Counted from the stretch's first letter, positions 26,430 through 34,836 are shown. The stretch is 45,605 nucleotides of DNA from Methanobacterium bryantii (GCF_002287175.1 NZ_LMVM01000006.1:1-45605), one strand, 5' to 3'. Program-made: numbers and translations. Notes: generated by a model from the sequence alone, not told the origin.

Positions 26430-27878
26430 TTATTTACTGTTATAAAATTTGTAGCCTTTGAGCTCGTAAAACTCATCTTCTTTTTTAACAGTCCTTTTAT
26501 TTCTTAATCTGCTTTTTCGAGACCCATAAGCAAAATATACGGTTAAACCAATGATCAAGCTTACTGCAAATCTTTCAAGTGTTGTAATTGAAAGCTGAAA
26601 AATAAGAAACACACAGAAGATTATAGAGAGAACTGGAATTACAGGAACTAAAGGGCATTTGAATTTCCTCTCAATATCTGGCTGCTGTTTTCTAAGAATG
26701 ATTATGGATAAAGCAAGGAAAATAAACGCTGAAAGTGTTCCAATATTAACTAGCTCGATTATAATACTTAATGGTAGAAATGCGGCGATAATTGAAGCTA
26801 CTGCTCCTACGATTATTGTACTCAGTACTGGCGAGCGGAAATTAGGGTGAATTTTTGAAAAAACGCCGGGTAAAAGTCCATCTCTCGACATGGAATAAAA
26901 TATTCTTGTTTGTCCAAATAGGCTGGTAAGCAGTACGGATGTAAGTCCAAATAATGCTCCAAATGATACTATTGAAGCAGTCCAGTTAGCCCCTACTTTT
27001 TCAAGGGCGAATGTAACTGGTGCGGCATTATTTAGTAGGTTGTAAGGTACAATACCATTTAAAACTGCTGCAACCGCAATGTAAAGAATTGAACTGATGA
27101 TTAAAGAACCTATAATCCCAATAGGCAGTGTTCTTTGAGGATTTTTTGTTTCTTCTGCAGCGGTGGAAACGGCATCAAAGCCAATATAAGCAAAAAAAAC
27201 CATTGCAGCCCCTTGAACCACACCAGTCCATCCATAAGGCATGAATGGGTGATAATTTGCAGGATTTATAAAATTAGCACCAACAATGATAAACAATAAT
27301 ATAATGGAAACATTTATTAAAACAATTACTGCATTAAAACGAGCGCTTTCTTTAGTCCCTAAAATCAGTATTCCAGTTAAAAGTGCAATAATTAAAAATG
27401 CAGGTAAATTAATTAACCCAATACCTGGAGGATTGGTAATTATTTGAGGTAGAATAAATCCTGTTGAGTTCAGAAGGCCTACAATGTATGAAGACCAACC
27501 TACCGCAACAGCAGAGGCTGATATAAGATATTCAAATATTAGAACCCATCCAATCATCCATGCCCATACTTCACCCATTGCAACGTAAGTATATGTATAA
27601 ACGCTCCCTGAAATGGGAACCATAGAAGCAAATTCCGCATAGCATAAAGCAGTGAAAATACATGCAACTGCTGAAATAACAAATGATAAGACCAGTGCAG
27701 GCCCGGAATAGTTAGCTGAAGCGATACCGGTAACTATAAAAATACCTGCACCTATTATACAACCTAATCCCATAATAATTAAGCTTAATGGGCCTATAGC
27801 TCTTTTTAATGATTTACTTGATTTATCAACTGTTAATAAGTCGTTTATTGATTTCTTACGGAAAATGTTTATGTTCAT
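26430..27878 (-). CDS. APC family amino acid permease
   Basis: 482 residues with 12 membrane helices. The N-terminal 'IIGAGIFIVTG' substrate-binding loop in helix 1 and 'AAMVFFAYIGFDAVSTAAEETKNP' around helix 6 (residue runs overlapping the family signature) place it in the cationic/branched amino acid group of the APC superfamily. It moves amino acids with protons or by exchange. The C-terminal tail is basic. It lies 18 bases after the frameshifted paralogue and about 12 bases before the POT start. Its helix-6 codons include a run of eight T (coding strand) where the paralogue has nine. Confidence 0.92.
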   Translation of the reverse strand: MNINIFRKKSINDLLTVDKSSKSLKRAIGPLSLIIMGLGCIIGAGIFIVTGIASANYSGPALVLSFVISAVACIFTALCYAEFASMVPISGSVYTYTYVAMGEVWAWMIGWVLIFEYLISASAVAVGWSSYIVGLLNSTGFILPQIITNPPGIGLINLPAFLIIALLTGILILGTKESARFNAVIVLINVSIILLFIIVGANFINPANYHPFMPYGWTGVVQGAAMVFFAYIGFDAVSTAAEETKNPQRTLPIGIIGSLIISSILYIAVAAVLNGIVPYNLLNNAAPVTFALEKVGANWTASIVSFGALFGLTSVLLTSLFGQTRIFYSMSRDGLLPGVFSKIHPNFRSPVLSTIIVGAVASIIAAFLPLSIIIELVNIGTLSAFIFLALSIIILRKQQPDIERKFKCPLVPVIPVLSIIFCVFLIFQLSITTLERFAVSLIIGLTVYFAYGSRKSRLRNKRTVKKEDEFYELKGYKFYNSK

Positions 27879-27896
27879 AGTTTTACCAGATTCGTT

Positions 27897-29343
27897 TTAT
27901 TTTGCTGAAATTTCCTTTGCGACAGTATGAATTTCCTTTTCTAGTAAATTGCTGTCCTTATTGGCAGCGTATTTTTTGTACCGTCTGAATGTAAAGTAAA
28001 ATGTTAGACCTGCCAGTAACCATGCTCCAAATACTTCAATTGTAATAAGTTTTAACTGTGTTATTAAGCCTAAACAAGCTATTATGGATAGAATTGGAAT
28101 TACAGGAACTAAAGGACATTTGAATTTCCTTTCGATATCTGGCCGCTGTTTTCTAAGTATTATAACAGACAATGCAAGGAATATAAATGCAGTGAGTGCT
28201 GAAATATTCACTAGCTCAAAAATCCCTTCCAGAGGTAAGAAAGCAGATATTAGTGCTGATACTACTCCGACAATTATAATGCTTGTTATTGGAGATTTAA
28301 ATTTATGATGCACTTGAGTAAGTGTCTTAGGAAGTAATTCATCCCTTGACATTGCAAAAAGAAGCCTAGGTACAACAAACATGCTTACCAGAATCACTGT
28401 GGTGAGTCCTGCAATTGCCCCAACTGTAACTATCGCTGTTGCCCAGTTTATTCCAACACTTTGAAGTGCAAGTTGGACTGGTGCTGCGCTCCCTTCAAAC
28501 ATTGTGTAAGAAACCATTCCAGTCATTACAGCAGTTACAATGATATATAGTATAGAACAAACTGCAAGTGATCCTATAATTCCTATGGGGAGCGCTTTTT
28601 GTGGATTTTTTGTTTCTTCTGCCGCAGATGCTACTGTATCAAAACCAACATATGCAAAAAAAAACCATTGCTGCTCCTTGAAGTACTCCTGCAAGCCCAT
28701 TAGGGACAAATGGATAATAATTTGTAGGGTTTATAAATTGAGCCCCTATTATTATAAATAATGCGATCACGGCGAGTTTTATAATGACAATTGCTGCATT
28801 AACCTTTGCACTTTCCTTTGCACCAAGGACAAGTATTCCTGTTAAAAGTGCCACAATTAATAGTGCAGGTAAGTTAATTAATCCTGAACCTGTAAGAGGA
28901 GAACTTGTTATTATCTCTGGTAAAGCGAACCCTATTGAACTAAAGAATCCTGAGGTATAAGAAGACCAGCCTATTGCCACTGCAGATGCTGCAATAATAT
29001 ACTGGAGAATTCCAGTCCACCCTATCATCCATGCCCATATTTCACCCATTGTTACATGGGTGTAAGTATATATCCCACCAGTCACCGTGATCATGGATGC
29101 CATTTCCGCGTAACATAACGCTGTAAGTCCACAAGCCAAGCCTGCAATCATAAATGATAAAATTAATGCAGGACCTGAAGTTACAGAGGCCACTCCTGTT
29201 ACTATGAAGATCCCTGCACCAACGATTGCACCAATACCCATTATAATAAGTCCTATAGGGCCCAAAGAACGTTTTAATTTTTGATCGCATGAATTAATAC
29301 TCAAACATTTTTCTATGTCCTTTTTTCGAAATAAACTGCTCAT
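27897..29343 (-). pseudogene. APC family amino acid permease, frameshifted paralogue
   Basis: Two overlapping frames together make one full-length permease closely related to its downstream neighbour. The first runs from ATG 29341-29343 ('MSSLFRKKDIEKCLS') through helix 5 and stops after 'GAAMVFFCICWF'. The second resumes with 'FFAYVGFDTVASAAEETKN' and continues to the end. The break is a run of nine A (plus strand, 28656-28664) where the intact paralogue has eight; removing one base restores 'AAMVFFAYVGFD'. Either the gene is inactive, the run is slippage-prone, or the base is an assembly error. Apart from this break the sequence shows no decay. Confidence 0.88.
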
Positions 29344-29367
29344 TATTACCACGTTTTTTCATTAATA

Positions 29368-29822
29368 TTATTTATTACCTGAATAGGGTGCTTTGACCCG
29401 TAAACCAGTGAATCCATATTTTTTGAGTTGATCTAAGTATTTTTTTTTCGTCTATTCCATAAACTGGCGGTGTTATTGTAGCATCATATATTTTACCTTC
29501 CCATGATACTACCACATGTGAATATTCTCTGGGTTCATGCTCTATTGTTATTAAATAGACATTTTTTGCTCCTTTTTTAGCAAGTACATCTGCAAATGCA
29601 TTGGATTTGTGTTTGCAGTTGCATTTTTTTACGTCATATTTAAGAGACGCAATTTTGTTAAAGGATTTGTTTATTTTGATCTTCGGATGTCACTTGTGCA
29701 TTTACTTTTACTTCTTTAAATGTGTTAAAGGAATTATTAGAGCTAAAATCCACTGATAACAGTGTATTCATTGTAAAACTAATTGTTACTATTAATATTA
29801 ATATAAAAACGGCTTTTTTCAT
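29368..29822 (-). pseudogene. Secreted transglutaminase/cysteine-peptidase-like protein, frameshifted twice
   Basis: ATG 29820-29822 starts a signal peptide (MKKAVFILILIVTISF) and the frame stops early. Removing one base from the four-T run near 29675-29678 and one from the nine-T run at 29440-29448 (plus strand) gives a single protein of about 150 residues ending 24 bases before the permease. Its core has Cys ('KKCNCKHKSNAFADVL'), His ('YSHVVVSWEG') and Asp ('KIYDAT') in the order of a transglutaminase-like cysteine peptidase. Together with two amino acid permeases and a peptide transporter it suggests extracellular peptide cleavage and uptake. Promoter block u5 lies just upstream. Confidence 0.65.
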
Positions 29823-29863
29823 GACTACAACTCCACAACTTTCCTCAAGTTAATACACTTTTA

Positions 29864-29907
29864 ATTTTTAAAGTAAAATTTTACATTTTACATATATAAT
29901 CTTTTCG
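29864..29907 (-). promoter_or_regulatory. Shared promoter/operator block u5
   Basis: Minus strand: CGAAAAG, ATTATATATG, then AAAATGTAAAATTTTAC. The BRE/TATA part matches the other copies; the operator core is the most diverged of u1-u5. It should start the uptake operon (cysteine-peptidase-like, two APC permeases, POT) about 55 nt ahead of its first ATG. Confidence 0.55.
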
Positions 29908-30203
29908 GTTTTGTAGACATTTATTTTTAATAGGTAAAATGTCTTTAAAAAAGATAAATATCAATTATATATGAAATAAATCACAAAAAACAAAAATTCA
30001 ATGTATTAAAAACTAATTATATCTAATTTATGTAAATAACAGCTATTTTGGTGTTTTGTTTTAATAATTTTTAATGATTTATGTAAATGACAGTCAGAGA
30101 TCCAGTTATAACCAATAAATATTAGTAATAAGACTTTAAAACTGTAAAATTCGTTTTATTTTTATTTTAAGAATTATTATGTTTAATTTATAAAATGAGG
30201 TGA

Positions 30204-30298
30204 AGGAATAGGAGTTAAAAATATATGGAGGCGCTCCTATCCCTACGGGCGTGATTAACAAACATGAAAGTTCCCAACTTTACATGTTAATGTATAAT
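30204..30298 (-). ncRNA. Candidate small hairpin RNA (copy u3)
   Basis: Promoter block u3 points left, with an expected start near 30290-30298. The transcript would contain GGGATAGGAG (30234-30243) pairing with CTCCTATTCC (30205-30214), nine of ten pairs, around the loop CGCCUCCAUAUAUUUUUAA. No open frame follows for 380 bases. The hairpin is closely related to the one at 32.6 kb in stem and in the CCUCCAUAU loop. Confidence 0.5.
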
Positions 30299-30326
30299 GT
30301 AAAACTTTAAATATATAAACATTTCT
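30283..30326 (-). promoter_or_regulatory. Shared promoter/operator block u3
   Basis: Minus strand: AGAAATG, TTTATATATTT, then AAGTTTTACATTATACATT and AACATG. It is nearly identical to u2 in the operator half. The core is close to symmetric, so it might also fire to the right, toward the 53-residue peptide and ABC exporter; the A-rich BRE favours leftward. Confidence 0.6.
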
Positions 30327-30538
30327 ATAGTGGAGTAGCGTTGTATTAATTAAACAAAATAAGAGGTGGTGTGGATAGATTTTATGAAAACTAAAATTGT
30401 GCAATATATTCTCAAATAAATGCTATAAGTAAAAATTTAAAAGCAAATATAAAACAGAGATGGATTTACGACTTCACAAGTTGTCATTTTTAATTATTGC
30501 TCTATAAATGTGGATAAAATATAATTGGAGATAAAAAA

Positions 30539-30700
30539 ATGGAAAATATTTTTGGAATAGGGAAAATTGAAGGTAAAAGTGTACCTGTAACTTGTAAAAT
30601 GCATGCCCTATCTGCAGGGGTTGCTGCTTCTAATGCTTTATGCGATAGAACAGATTGCCCCTCTTATGGTAAATGGTGGTGCCCTTTTACAGGCTGGTAA
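30539..30700 (+). CDS. 53-residue Cys/Trp/Gly-rich peptide, candidate exported peptide precursor
   Basis: ATG 30539 sits 6 bases behind GGAGAT and the frame closes at TAA 30698-30700. The peptide starts MENIFGIGKIEGKSVPVTC, passes through an Ala/Gly-rich stretch (HALSAGVAASNAL) and ends in a compact tail, CDRTDCPSYGKWWCPFTGW. Its four Cys are residues 19, 35, 40 and 48. There is no hydrophobic signal peptide. An ABC exporter follows on the same strand after 80 bases. The form (leader-like front, Cys/aromatic tail) and context suggest a bacteriocin or RiPP-type precursor, but no modification enzyme is nearby. A small metal-binding protein is the main alternative. Confidence 0.6.
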   Translation: MENIFGIGKIEGKSVPVTCKMHALSAGVAASNALCDRTDCPSYGKWWCPFTGW

Positions 30701-30780
30701 AATTTAACCTATTTTATTTTTTGAGTTTATCACTTTATCTATATCACATTAATTTAAGTGAATATGAAGGGGATGATAGA

Positions 30781-32409
30781 TTGGTAAAAAAGAGCTTCAA
30801 ATTCTTCTTTAATAAATTTATAAGGCAACATATTTTAACTTTAATTATTATATTGGCTTTAGGTTTTTCTTCACTGCTATTCTCTTTTATAAGCCCTTTA
30901 CTTATCAAATCACTTATTGACGATGTTTTTGTAGGTAGAAAAGTTGATTTATTTGGTTATATTGTTATTGGAATCATTGGTATGTATGCAGTATCATCAA
31001 TTTCAAATTATTTTAAGGGTTTTATAACTGGAAAATTGCAGTTAACTCTATTAAAAGAGGTATCAGGAAGTATATTTGGAGTAATCCAATTTGCATCTCT
31101 CGAGAGCACTCAAGAGTTAAAAGTGGGAGATTTGATAACACGTATTATGGGCAACACTCAGATTGCTATAAATGTACCTGTAAGTATCATTCCCCAGTTT
31201 TTTATGAGTGTAGTGGGCATCACTGTCCCCTTTTTTATAATGATGTCCCTTAATTTCCAGCTTGCAATTATTGTAATGAGCCCTGTTATATTGTTTGTAC
31301 TGGTATCATCTATCTTTGGAAAAAAAATGCAAAATATACAGAAAATATTTTTAGAAAATAATGCATCAGTTTACTCTTTTTTAAAGGAAAGTCTTTCTAT
31401 TATTTCACTAATTAAAGTTTTTGGCCTTGAATCTTGGTCACAAAATAGATTTAAAGGTCAGATAGATGATTATTTCACAACTTCAATAAGCTATACAAGA
31501 ATGTCATCCATGAATTCATCTTTAAGCTCCTTAATTTTGGGTATACCTGTAGTTTTACTTATTATTTTCGGAGGTTATAAGGTACTGGAGGGAACTATAA
31601 GTATTGGAACTTTTACAGCTTTTATATCTTACACATCTATCTTTTTCTCTCCTATTTCTCAGTTATCCTCTTTGTGGACTTCTTATAAAAGTGCATTACC
31701 TGCTTTTGATAGAATAAGTGAAATTTTTGACATGGAAATGGGAAAAAGTGGAAATAAAGAAATTAAAATTAAATATGGAAATATAAAAATGGAAGATGTG
31801 TGGTTCTCATATGATAACAGGCGTATTCTTAAAGGATTCAATGCTGCATTTGGTAAAGGTTTAAATTATATAGTAGGCGATAACGGAGCTGGGAAAAGTA
31901 CTATCCTTAAGTTAATATGTTCGCTCTATAATGTAGACAAGGGAACTATTGAAATTGATGGGCAGGATATTACAGAAATTAAAAGAGAAAGTTTAAATCG
32001 AGCTATTTCAATGATATTTGCAGATCCCTATCTATTTGACGGATCTATCTATGAAAATATTAGAATTGGCAACCTTGAAGCGTCCCAAGATGATGTTATC
32101 CGCGTGGCTAAACTGGTTAAAATCCATAATTTCATAGAGAGAACACCTGAAAAATATAATACGAATGTTGGGGAAGATGGGTTACTGCTTTCAAGCGGCG
32201 AAAAACAAAAAATTGCACTTGCAAGGGCTGTTTTAAAAGATTCACCTATTATTCTTTTGGATGAGGTGACAAAATCAGTAGATGCTGATTCAAGGGAAGC
32301 TATCAATGAAGTCATTAACGGCCTGAAAAATAAAAAGACAGTTATAATTATCACCCACAATGCCAGTGAAATAGACAATGAGGGTAATATTGTATATTTG
32401 GGGACATGA
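30781..32409 (+). CDS. ABC exporter (fused membrane and ATPase domains)
   Basis: About 542 residues from TTG 30781, which has AAGGGGATGAT just upstream; a longer reading from 30673 would overlap the peptide gene and lacks a ribosome site. Six membrane helices (about 20-300) form a type I exporter domain. The ATPase has Walker A 'GDNGAGKST', a signature written LLSSGEKQ (Ser-Ser-Gly-Glu for SGGQ), Walker B 'SPIILLDEV' and the H-loop 'IITH'. There is no N-terminal C39 peptidase, so it would not cleave a leader itself. It acts as a homodimer or with a distant partner. The 53-residue peptide upstream is the obvious candidate substrate. Confidence 0.88.
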   Translation: MVKKSFKFFFNKFIRQHILTLIIILALGFSSLLFSFISPLLIKSLIDDVFVGRKVDLFGYIVIGIIGMYAVSSISNYFKGFITGKLQLTLLKEVSGSIFGVIQFASLESTQELKVGDLITRIMGNTQIAINVPVSIIPQFFMSVVGITVPFFIMMSLNFQLAIIVMSPVILFVLVSSIFGKKMQNIQKIFLENNASVYSFLKESLSIISLIKVFGLESWSQNRFKGQIDDYFTTSISYTRMSSMNSSLSSLILGIPVVLLIIFGGYKVLEGTISIGTFTAFISYTSIFFSPISQLSSLWTSYKSALPAFDRISEIFDMEMGKSGNKEIKIKYGNIKMEDVWFSYDNRRILKGFNAAFGKGLNYIVGDNGAGKSTILKLICSLYNVDKGTIEIDGQDITEIKRESLNRAISMIFADPYLFDGSIYENIRIGNLEASQDDVIRVAKLVKIHNFIERTPEKYNTNVGEDGLLLSSGEKQKIALARAVLKDSPIILLDEVTKSVDADSREAINEVINGLKNKKTVIIITHNASEIDNEGNIVYLGT

Positions 32410-32616
32410 AAATGGAATAAGTGAAGTATTAAACTTACTGGATTTACTTAAGCCTAAAATTTTATTTTAGAATAATTTTTTTTAAATTAATTGATTTTTT
32501 ATAATATTTGGATCATTTAAAACATTATTTCTATTGTTAAATTGGAAACCAACGCTATTAAAACAGTAAAATAATTTATTTAGATACAGAAATTTTTTTA
32601 AATCAATCGAAGGGGA

Positions 32617-32690
32617 TTGAATAGGAGTTAAATATGGAGGTACTCCTATTCATGATCTACAAAATAAACAACCTACCTACTTCATGTATA
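32617..32690 (-). ncRNA. Candidate small hairpin RNA (copy u4) with anti-Shine-Dalgarno loop
   Basis: TGAATAGGAGT (32618-32628) pairs perfectly with ACTCCTATTCA (32642-32652). As minus-strand RNA the 13-base loop is ACCUCCAUAUUUA, which contains ACCUCC, the complement of a Shine-Dalgarno site. Promoter block u4 predicts a start near 32684, about 30 nt before the stem. No open frame of note lies behind it on the minus strand; the transcript would otherwise run antisense into the ABC gene. A second weak stem (CAATC/GATTG) follows at about 32604-32619. Confidence 0.55.
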
Positions 32691-32720
32691 GTGTAACATT
32701 TTAAGTATATAAACTTTTCT
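32677..32720 (-). promoter_or_regulatory. Shared promoter/operator block u4
   Basis: Minus strand: AGAAAAG, TTTATATACTT, then AAAATGTTACACTATACATG. It is one base away from u1 in the operator core and precedes the u4 hairpin with no protein gene behind it. Confidence 0.6.
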
Positions 32721-32847
32721 ATTTAAAAGATTTAAAATAGTAAATCATTGAGCATTTTTTCAATTAATGAATTAATAGGTAAAAGGACTATTTGTCCTTA
32801 TCGAAAATTAAAAAAAGATATTTTTATTTAATATTTTTACAACTTAA

Positions 32848-33120
32848 CTATTTGCTGAGCTGTATTTCAATGGCTGAAACGTTACTGTTTGATCCTTCCC
32901 TGTTTGACACTTCTTCTGTACTGATATCTATAGCTCCAACTTCTGCCTCGGTTATAAATCTATTTCTTACAATTTCAGCAACATCAACAGCCCTACTTAT
33001 GGCTTTCCCTCGGGCTTTTAACATTACTTCAGATGTTCCCCCGTTCATTTGGGTCACGACAGCTAACACATAATTCATTACTGGTTTAGTTCCAATGTAT
33101 ACGACATTTTCTTCTGACAT
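32848..33120 (-). CDS. albA: Alba chromatin/RNA-binding protein, copy 1
   Basis: 90 residues. Alba binds DNA and RNA as a dimer and compacts the archaeal chromosome. The signature is complete: 'NVVYIGTKPVMNYVLAVV' (the KPVMNYV loop carries the nucleic-acid-contacting Lys) and 'VMLKARGKAISRAVDVAEIV', then the beta-hairpin region 'GAIDISTEEVSNREGSN'. GGAGGT lies 6 bases before the ATG. A second copy is encoded 1.7 kb away with the same orientation; stretches of their C-terminal DNA are identical, so duplication is recent or gene conversion is active. Confidence 0.95.
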   Translation of the reverse strand: MSEENVVYIGTKPVMNYVLAVVTQMNGGTSEVMLKARGKAISRAVDVAEIVRNRFITEAEVGAIDISTEEVSNREGSNSNVSAIEIQLSK

Positions 33121-33396
33121 CTTTTAACCTCCGTAGAAATGATGAGTACTATAATATTTGAATGTAATATTATATACAACTATGCATTTTAATAGATAAA
33201 GATTTAAAAGATTTTAAATTCAAAAATGTGTAATTTTAATCTCAATTTTTAAGTTTAAGTTTATTTAAGATCATTTTATAAATCTACCCCTATATGGCTA
33301 TAAACAGCAATTAAGTGTTTAAATTTATAGTTTAAACGTATTATTCATTTTACTGCCCATGATAGAAATAAAAGGCAGTATGTTGATTTATTTTCT

Positions 33397-33705
33397 TTAT
33401 ATTTCTCTTTTACCTGGAATTCTTTGGGGTTTAGAAGCTCCTTTTCCAGATAGTTTGCCTTTACTATAAGTTTCATCAGATTTTGTAGCCTTTTTATCTG
33501 TCATTGGTCTAATAAGGCCATGTTCCAGTACATAGTCTTCGTATAATAATTTATTTATAACTTCTCTAAAATCTGCACGGGATAAGTTGGAAAATTCTTT
33601 TTTTAAGGTAGTATATAATCGTTTTTCCAGGTAAACTCCATTATGATTTTTTAAAATGTCATTAGCTCTTGCTTCTATTGGAGCCAGCTTATCATTGTCG
33701 GTCAT
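33397..33705 (-). CDS. Small basic protein, possibly winged-helix
   Basis: 102 residues with AGGAGAT 5 bases before the ATG. Residues about 10-70 form three or four helices with a 'LYTTLKKEFSNLSRADFREVINKLL'-type order (LSRADFREVINKLLYEDYVL as the likely recognition part) that could be a winged helix. The last 35 residues are Lys/Ser/Gly-rich and disordered (KGKLSGKGASKPQRIPGKRE), as in nucleic-acid-binding tails. I do not recognise the family. It lies between the two Alba genes on the same strand, which fits a chromatin or RNA role but proves nothing. Confidence 0.6.
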   Translation of the reverse strand: MTDNDKLAPIEARANDILKNHNGVYLEKRLYTTLKKEFSNLSRADFREVINKLLYEDYVLEHGLIRPMTDKKATKSDETYSKGKLSGKGASKPQRIPGKREI

Positions 33706-34043
33706 TTTTTATCTCCTCAAAATTTAAAATTAATCTTGTTTAACTATATGTTTTTTTTAAATAATTTAATTTTTTAATATTTAAAGGTTGATTTATAGGA
33801 TAAAAAAATTTAAAAAGCATAAAAGTTAGGATAGCTTATTTTTTAAACTTTTAATATATATAAACTATTTTTTTCATTGTTTATTATTTTTTGCACTGCT
33901 TGAATTGACATTTAATGTTTTATAAAGATTTTTTATCATATGTGTTTCTTTTAAATATAAAATCCCACATTTATTATTAAATAAAACCATAATAATAATA
34001 TAAAATTAATCTGGTTAACTAACAATAATTAAAAGGTGAGAGT
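33706..34043. promoter_or_regulatory. Divergent promoter region
   Basis: 338 AT-rich bases between a minus-strand and a plus-strand gene. TTAATATATATAAACTA at about 33848-33866 is the best TATA box and could serve the minus-strand gene. Otherwise I see no structure. Confidence 0.35.
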
Positions 34044-34556
34044 ATGTCAAGATTTGAAGAACTCTGTGAAAGTTATACCGGTGCGAGGAAAAGGTATTTC
34101 AATTACGAAAATGAATGCATGGAATTTGGGGTTAAAATGGTGAATGGATTAAAAGAATATTTAGAATGCCCTCCAGAACAGGTGAATTATTACCCTCCTG
34201 ATAAAGAAAGTGATCCCAATGTTAGCTATAACATACACGGAGCTACAAAACTTGGAGAAGACGGTTTCTGGCATGTTGGTATTGGAATTGGGTTATATGA
34301 AGTTCCACATGGCCGTCCACAGGAAAATGTAAGAAGTACACTTTTAATTAAAAAGGAAGATGGCCGCTTTGTAGTAAAATATGGTAAAGAATCTAAGGAG
34401 GAATTCAGGATATGTGAAGACAGCGAAGATGACCTAAAAAAGTTATATGACTACATTTTTGATGAAATTAAAGAGCTATATGATAAACAGCTGGAACACA
34501 TTACTGGCGGGGCTGAATTTGCCCATGATCACGATGATTTAAGGTATATTCAATAA
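34044..34556 (+). CDS. Uncharacterised soluble protein (170 aa)
   Basis: AAAGGTGAG lies 5 bases before the ATG. The protein is acidic and soluble, without membrane or signal segments. A helical N-terminus ('FEELCESYTGARKRYFNYENEC') is followed by a beta-rich centre with 'YNIHGATKLGEDGFWHVGIG' and 'STLLIKKEDGRFVVKYG', then a helical acidic stretch and a His/Asp-rich tail (GGAEFAHDHDDLRYIQ) that could bind metal. I recall similar stand-alone proteins of this length in bacteria without an assigned role. Its neighbours give no functional hint. Confidence 0.6.
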   Translation: MSRFEELCESYTGARKRYFNYENECMEFGVKMVNGLKEYLECPPEQVNYYPPDKESDPNVSYNIHGATKLGEDGFWHVGIGIGLYEVPHGRPQENVRSTLLIKKEDGRFVVKYGKESKEEFRICEDSEDDLKKLYDYIFDEIKELYDKQLEHITGGAEFAHDHDDLRYIQ

Positions 34557-34776
34557 ATATTCAATGCACTTTCAGGTTTAACTTATTAAAATATTTATTA
34601 GTCTTAACTTTTTCTTTAAATTTTTATGTGATTTCTATCGATTGGCACTATAAAGTCCGTTATGGCGCAATATTCTGAATTAATTATAATTTAGTATGTT
34701 TTACTAAATCTGGGCTTTTAAGACTTATTAGATGATTAATTTCATTTAAAAGTAGTTATTTTTTAAAGTAGTTGGA

Positions 34777-34812
34777 TAAATCTAAATATTTCAAACCAAA
34801 TATTTAGATTTA
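34777..34812. terminator. Perfect 15-bp inverted repeat between convergent genes
   Basis: TAAATCTAAATATTT (34777-34791), loop CAAACC, AAATATTTAGATTTA (34798-34812). It lies between the end of the 170-residue gene and the stop of the second Alba gene, a position suited to a bidirectional terminator. Confidence 0.6.
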
Positions 34813-34836
34813 AAATTTAAAAAAGAAGTTATTTTA

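Larger units (their letters stand above)
29823..30538. other. Regulatory gap between the uptake operon and the peptide/ABC genes
   Basis: 716 bases containing block u5 (29864-29907), a stem-loop (30205-30243), block u3 (30283-30326) and the leader of the 53-residue peptide gene. The stretch 29930-30190 is AT-rich and I see nothing in it. A tiny frame near 30384 behind GAGGTGG encodes only 11 residues. Confidence 0.5.
32410..32847. other. Gap holding promoter/hairpin copy u4
   Basis: 438 bases between the end of the ABC gene (plus) and the end of the first Alba gene (minus). The first 190 bases are AT-rich with nothing recognisable. Then come the u4 hairpin (32618-32652) and promoter block (32677-32720). 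No gene was found. Confidence 0.5.

Noticed and set aside
30673..30780. N-terminal extension of the ABC exporter from 30673
   Set aside because: It would overlap the 53-residue peptide gene, has no ribosome site, and adds a non-family segment; TTG 30781 is preceded by AAGGGGATGAT.
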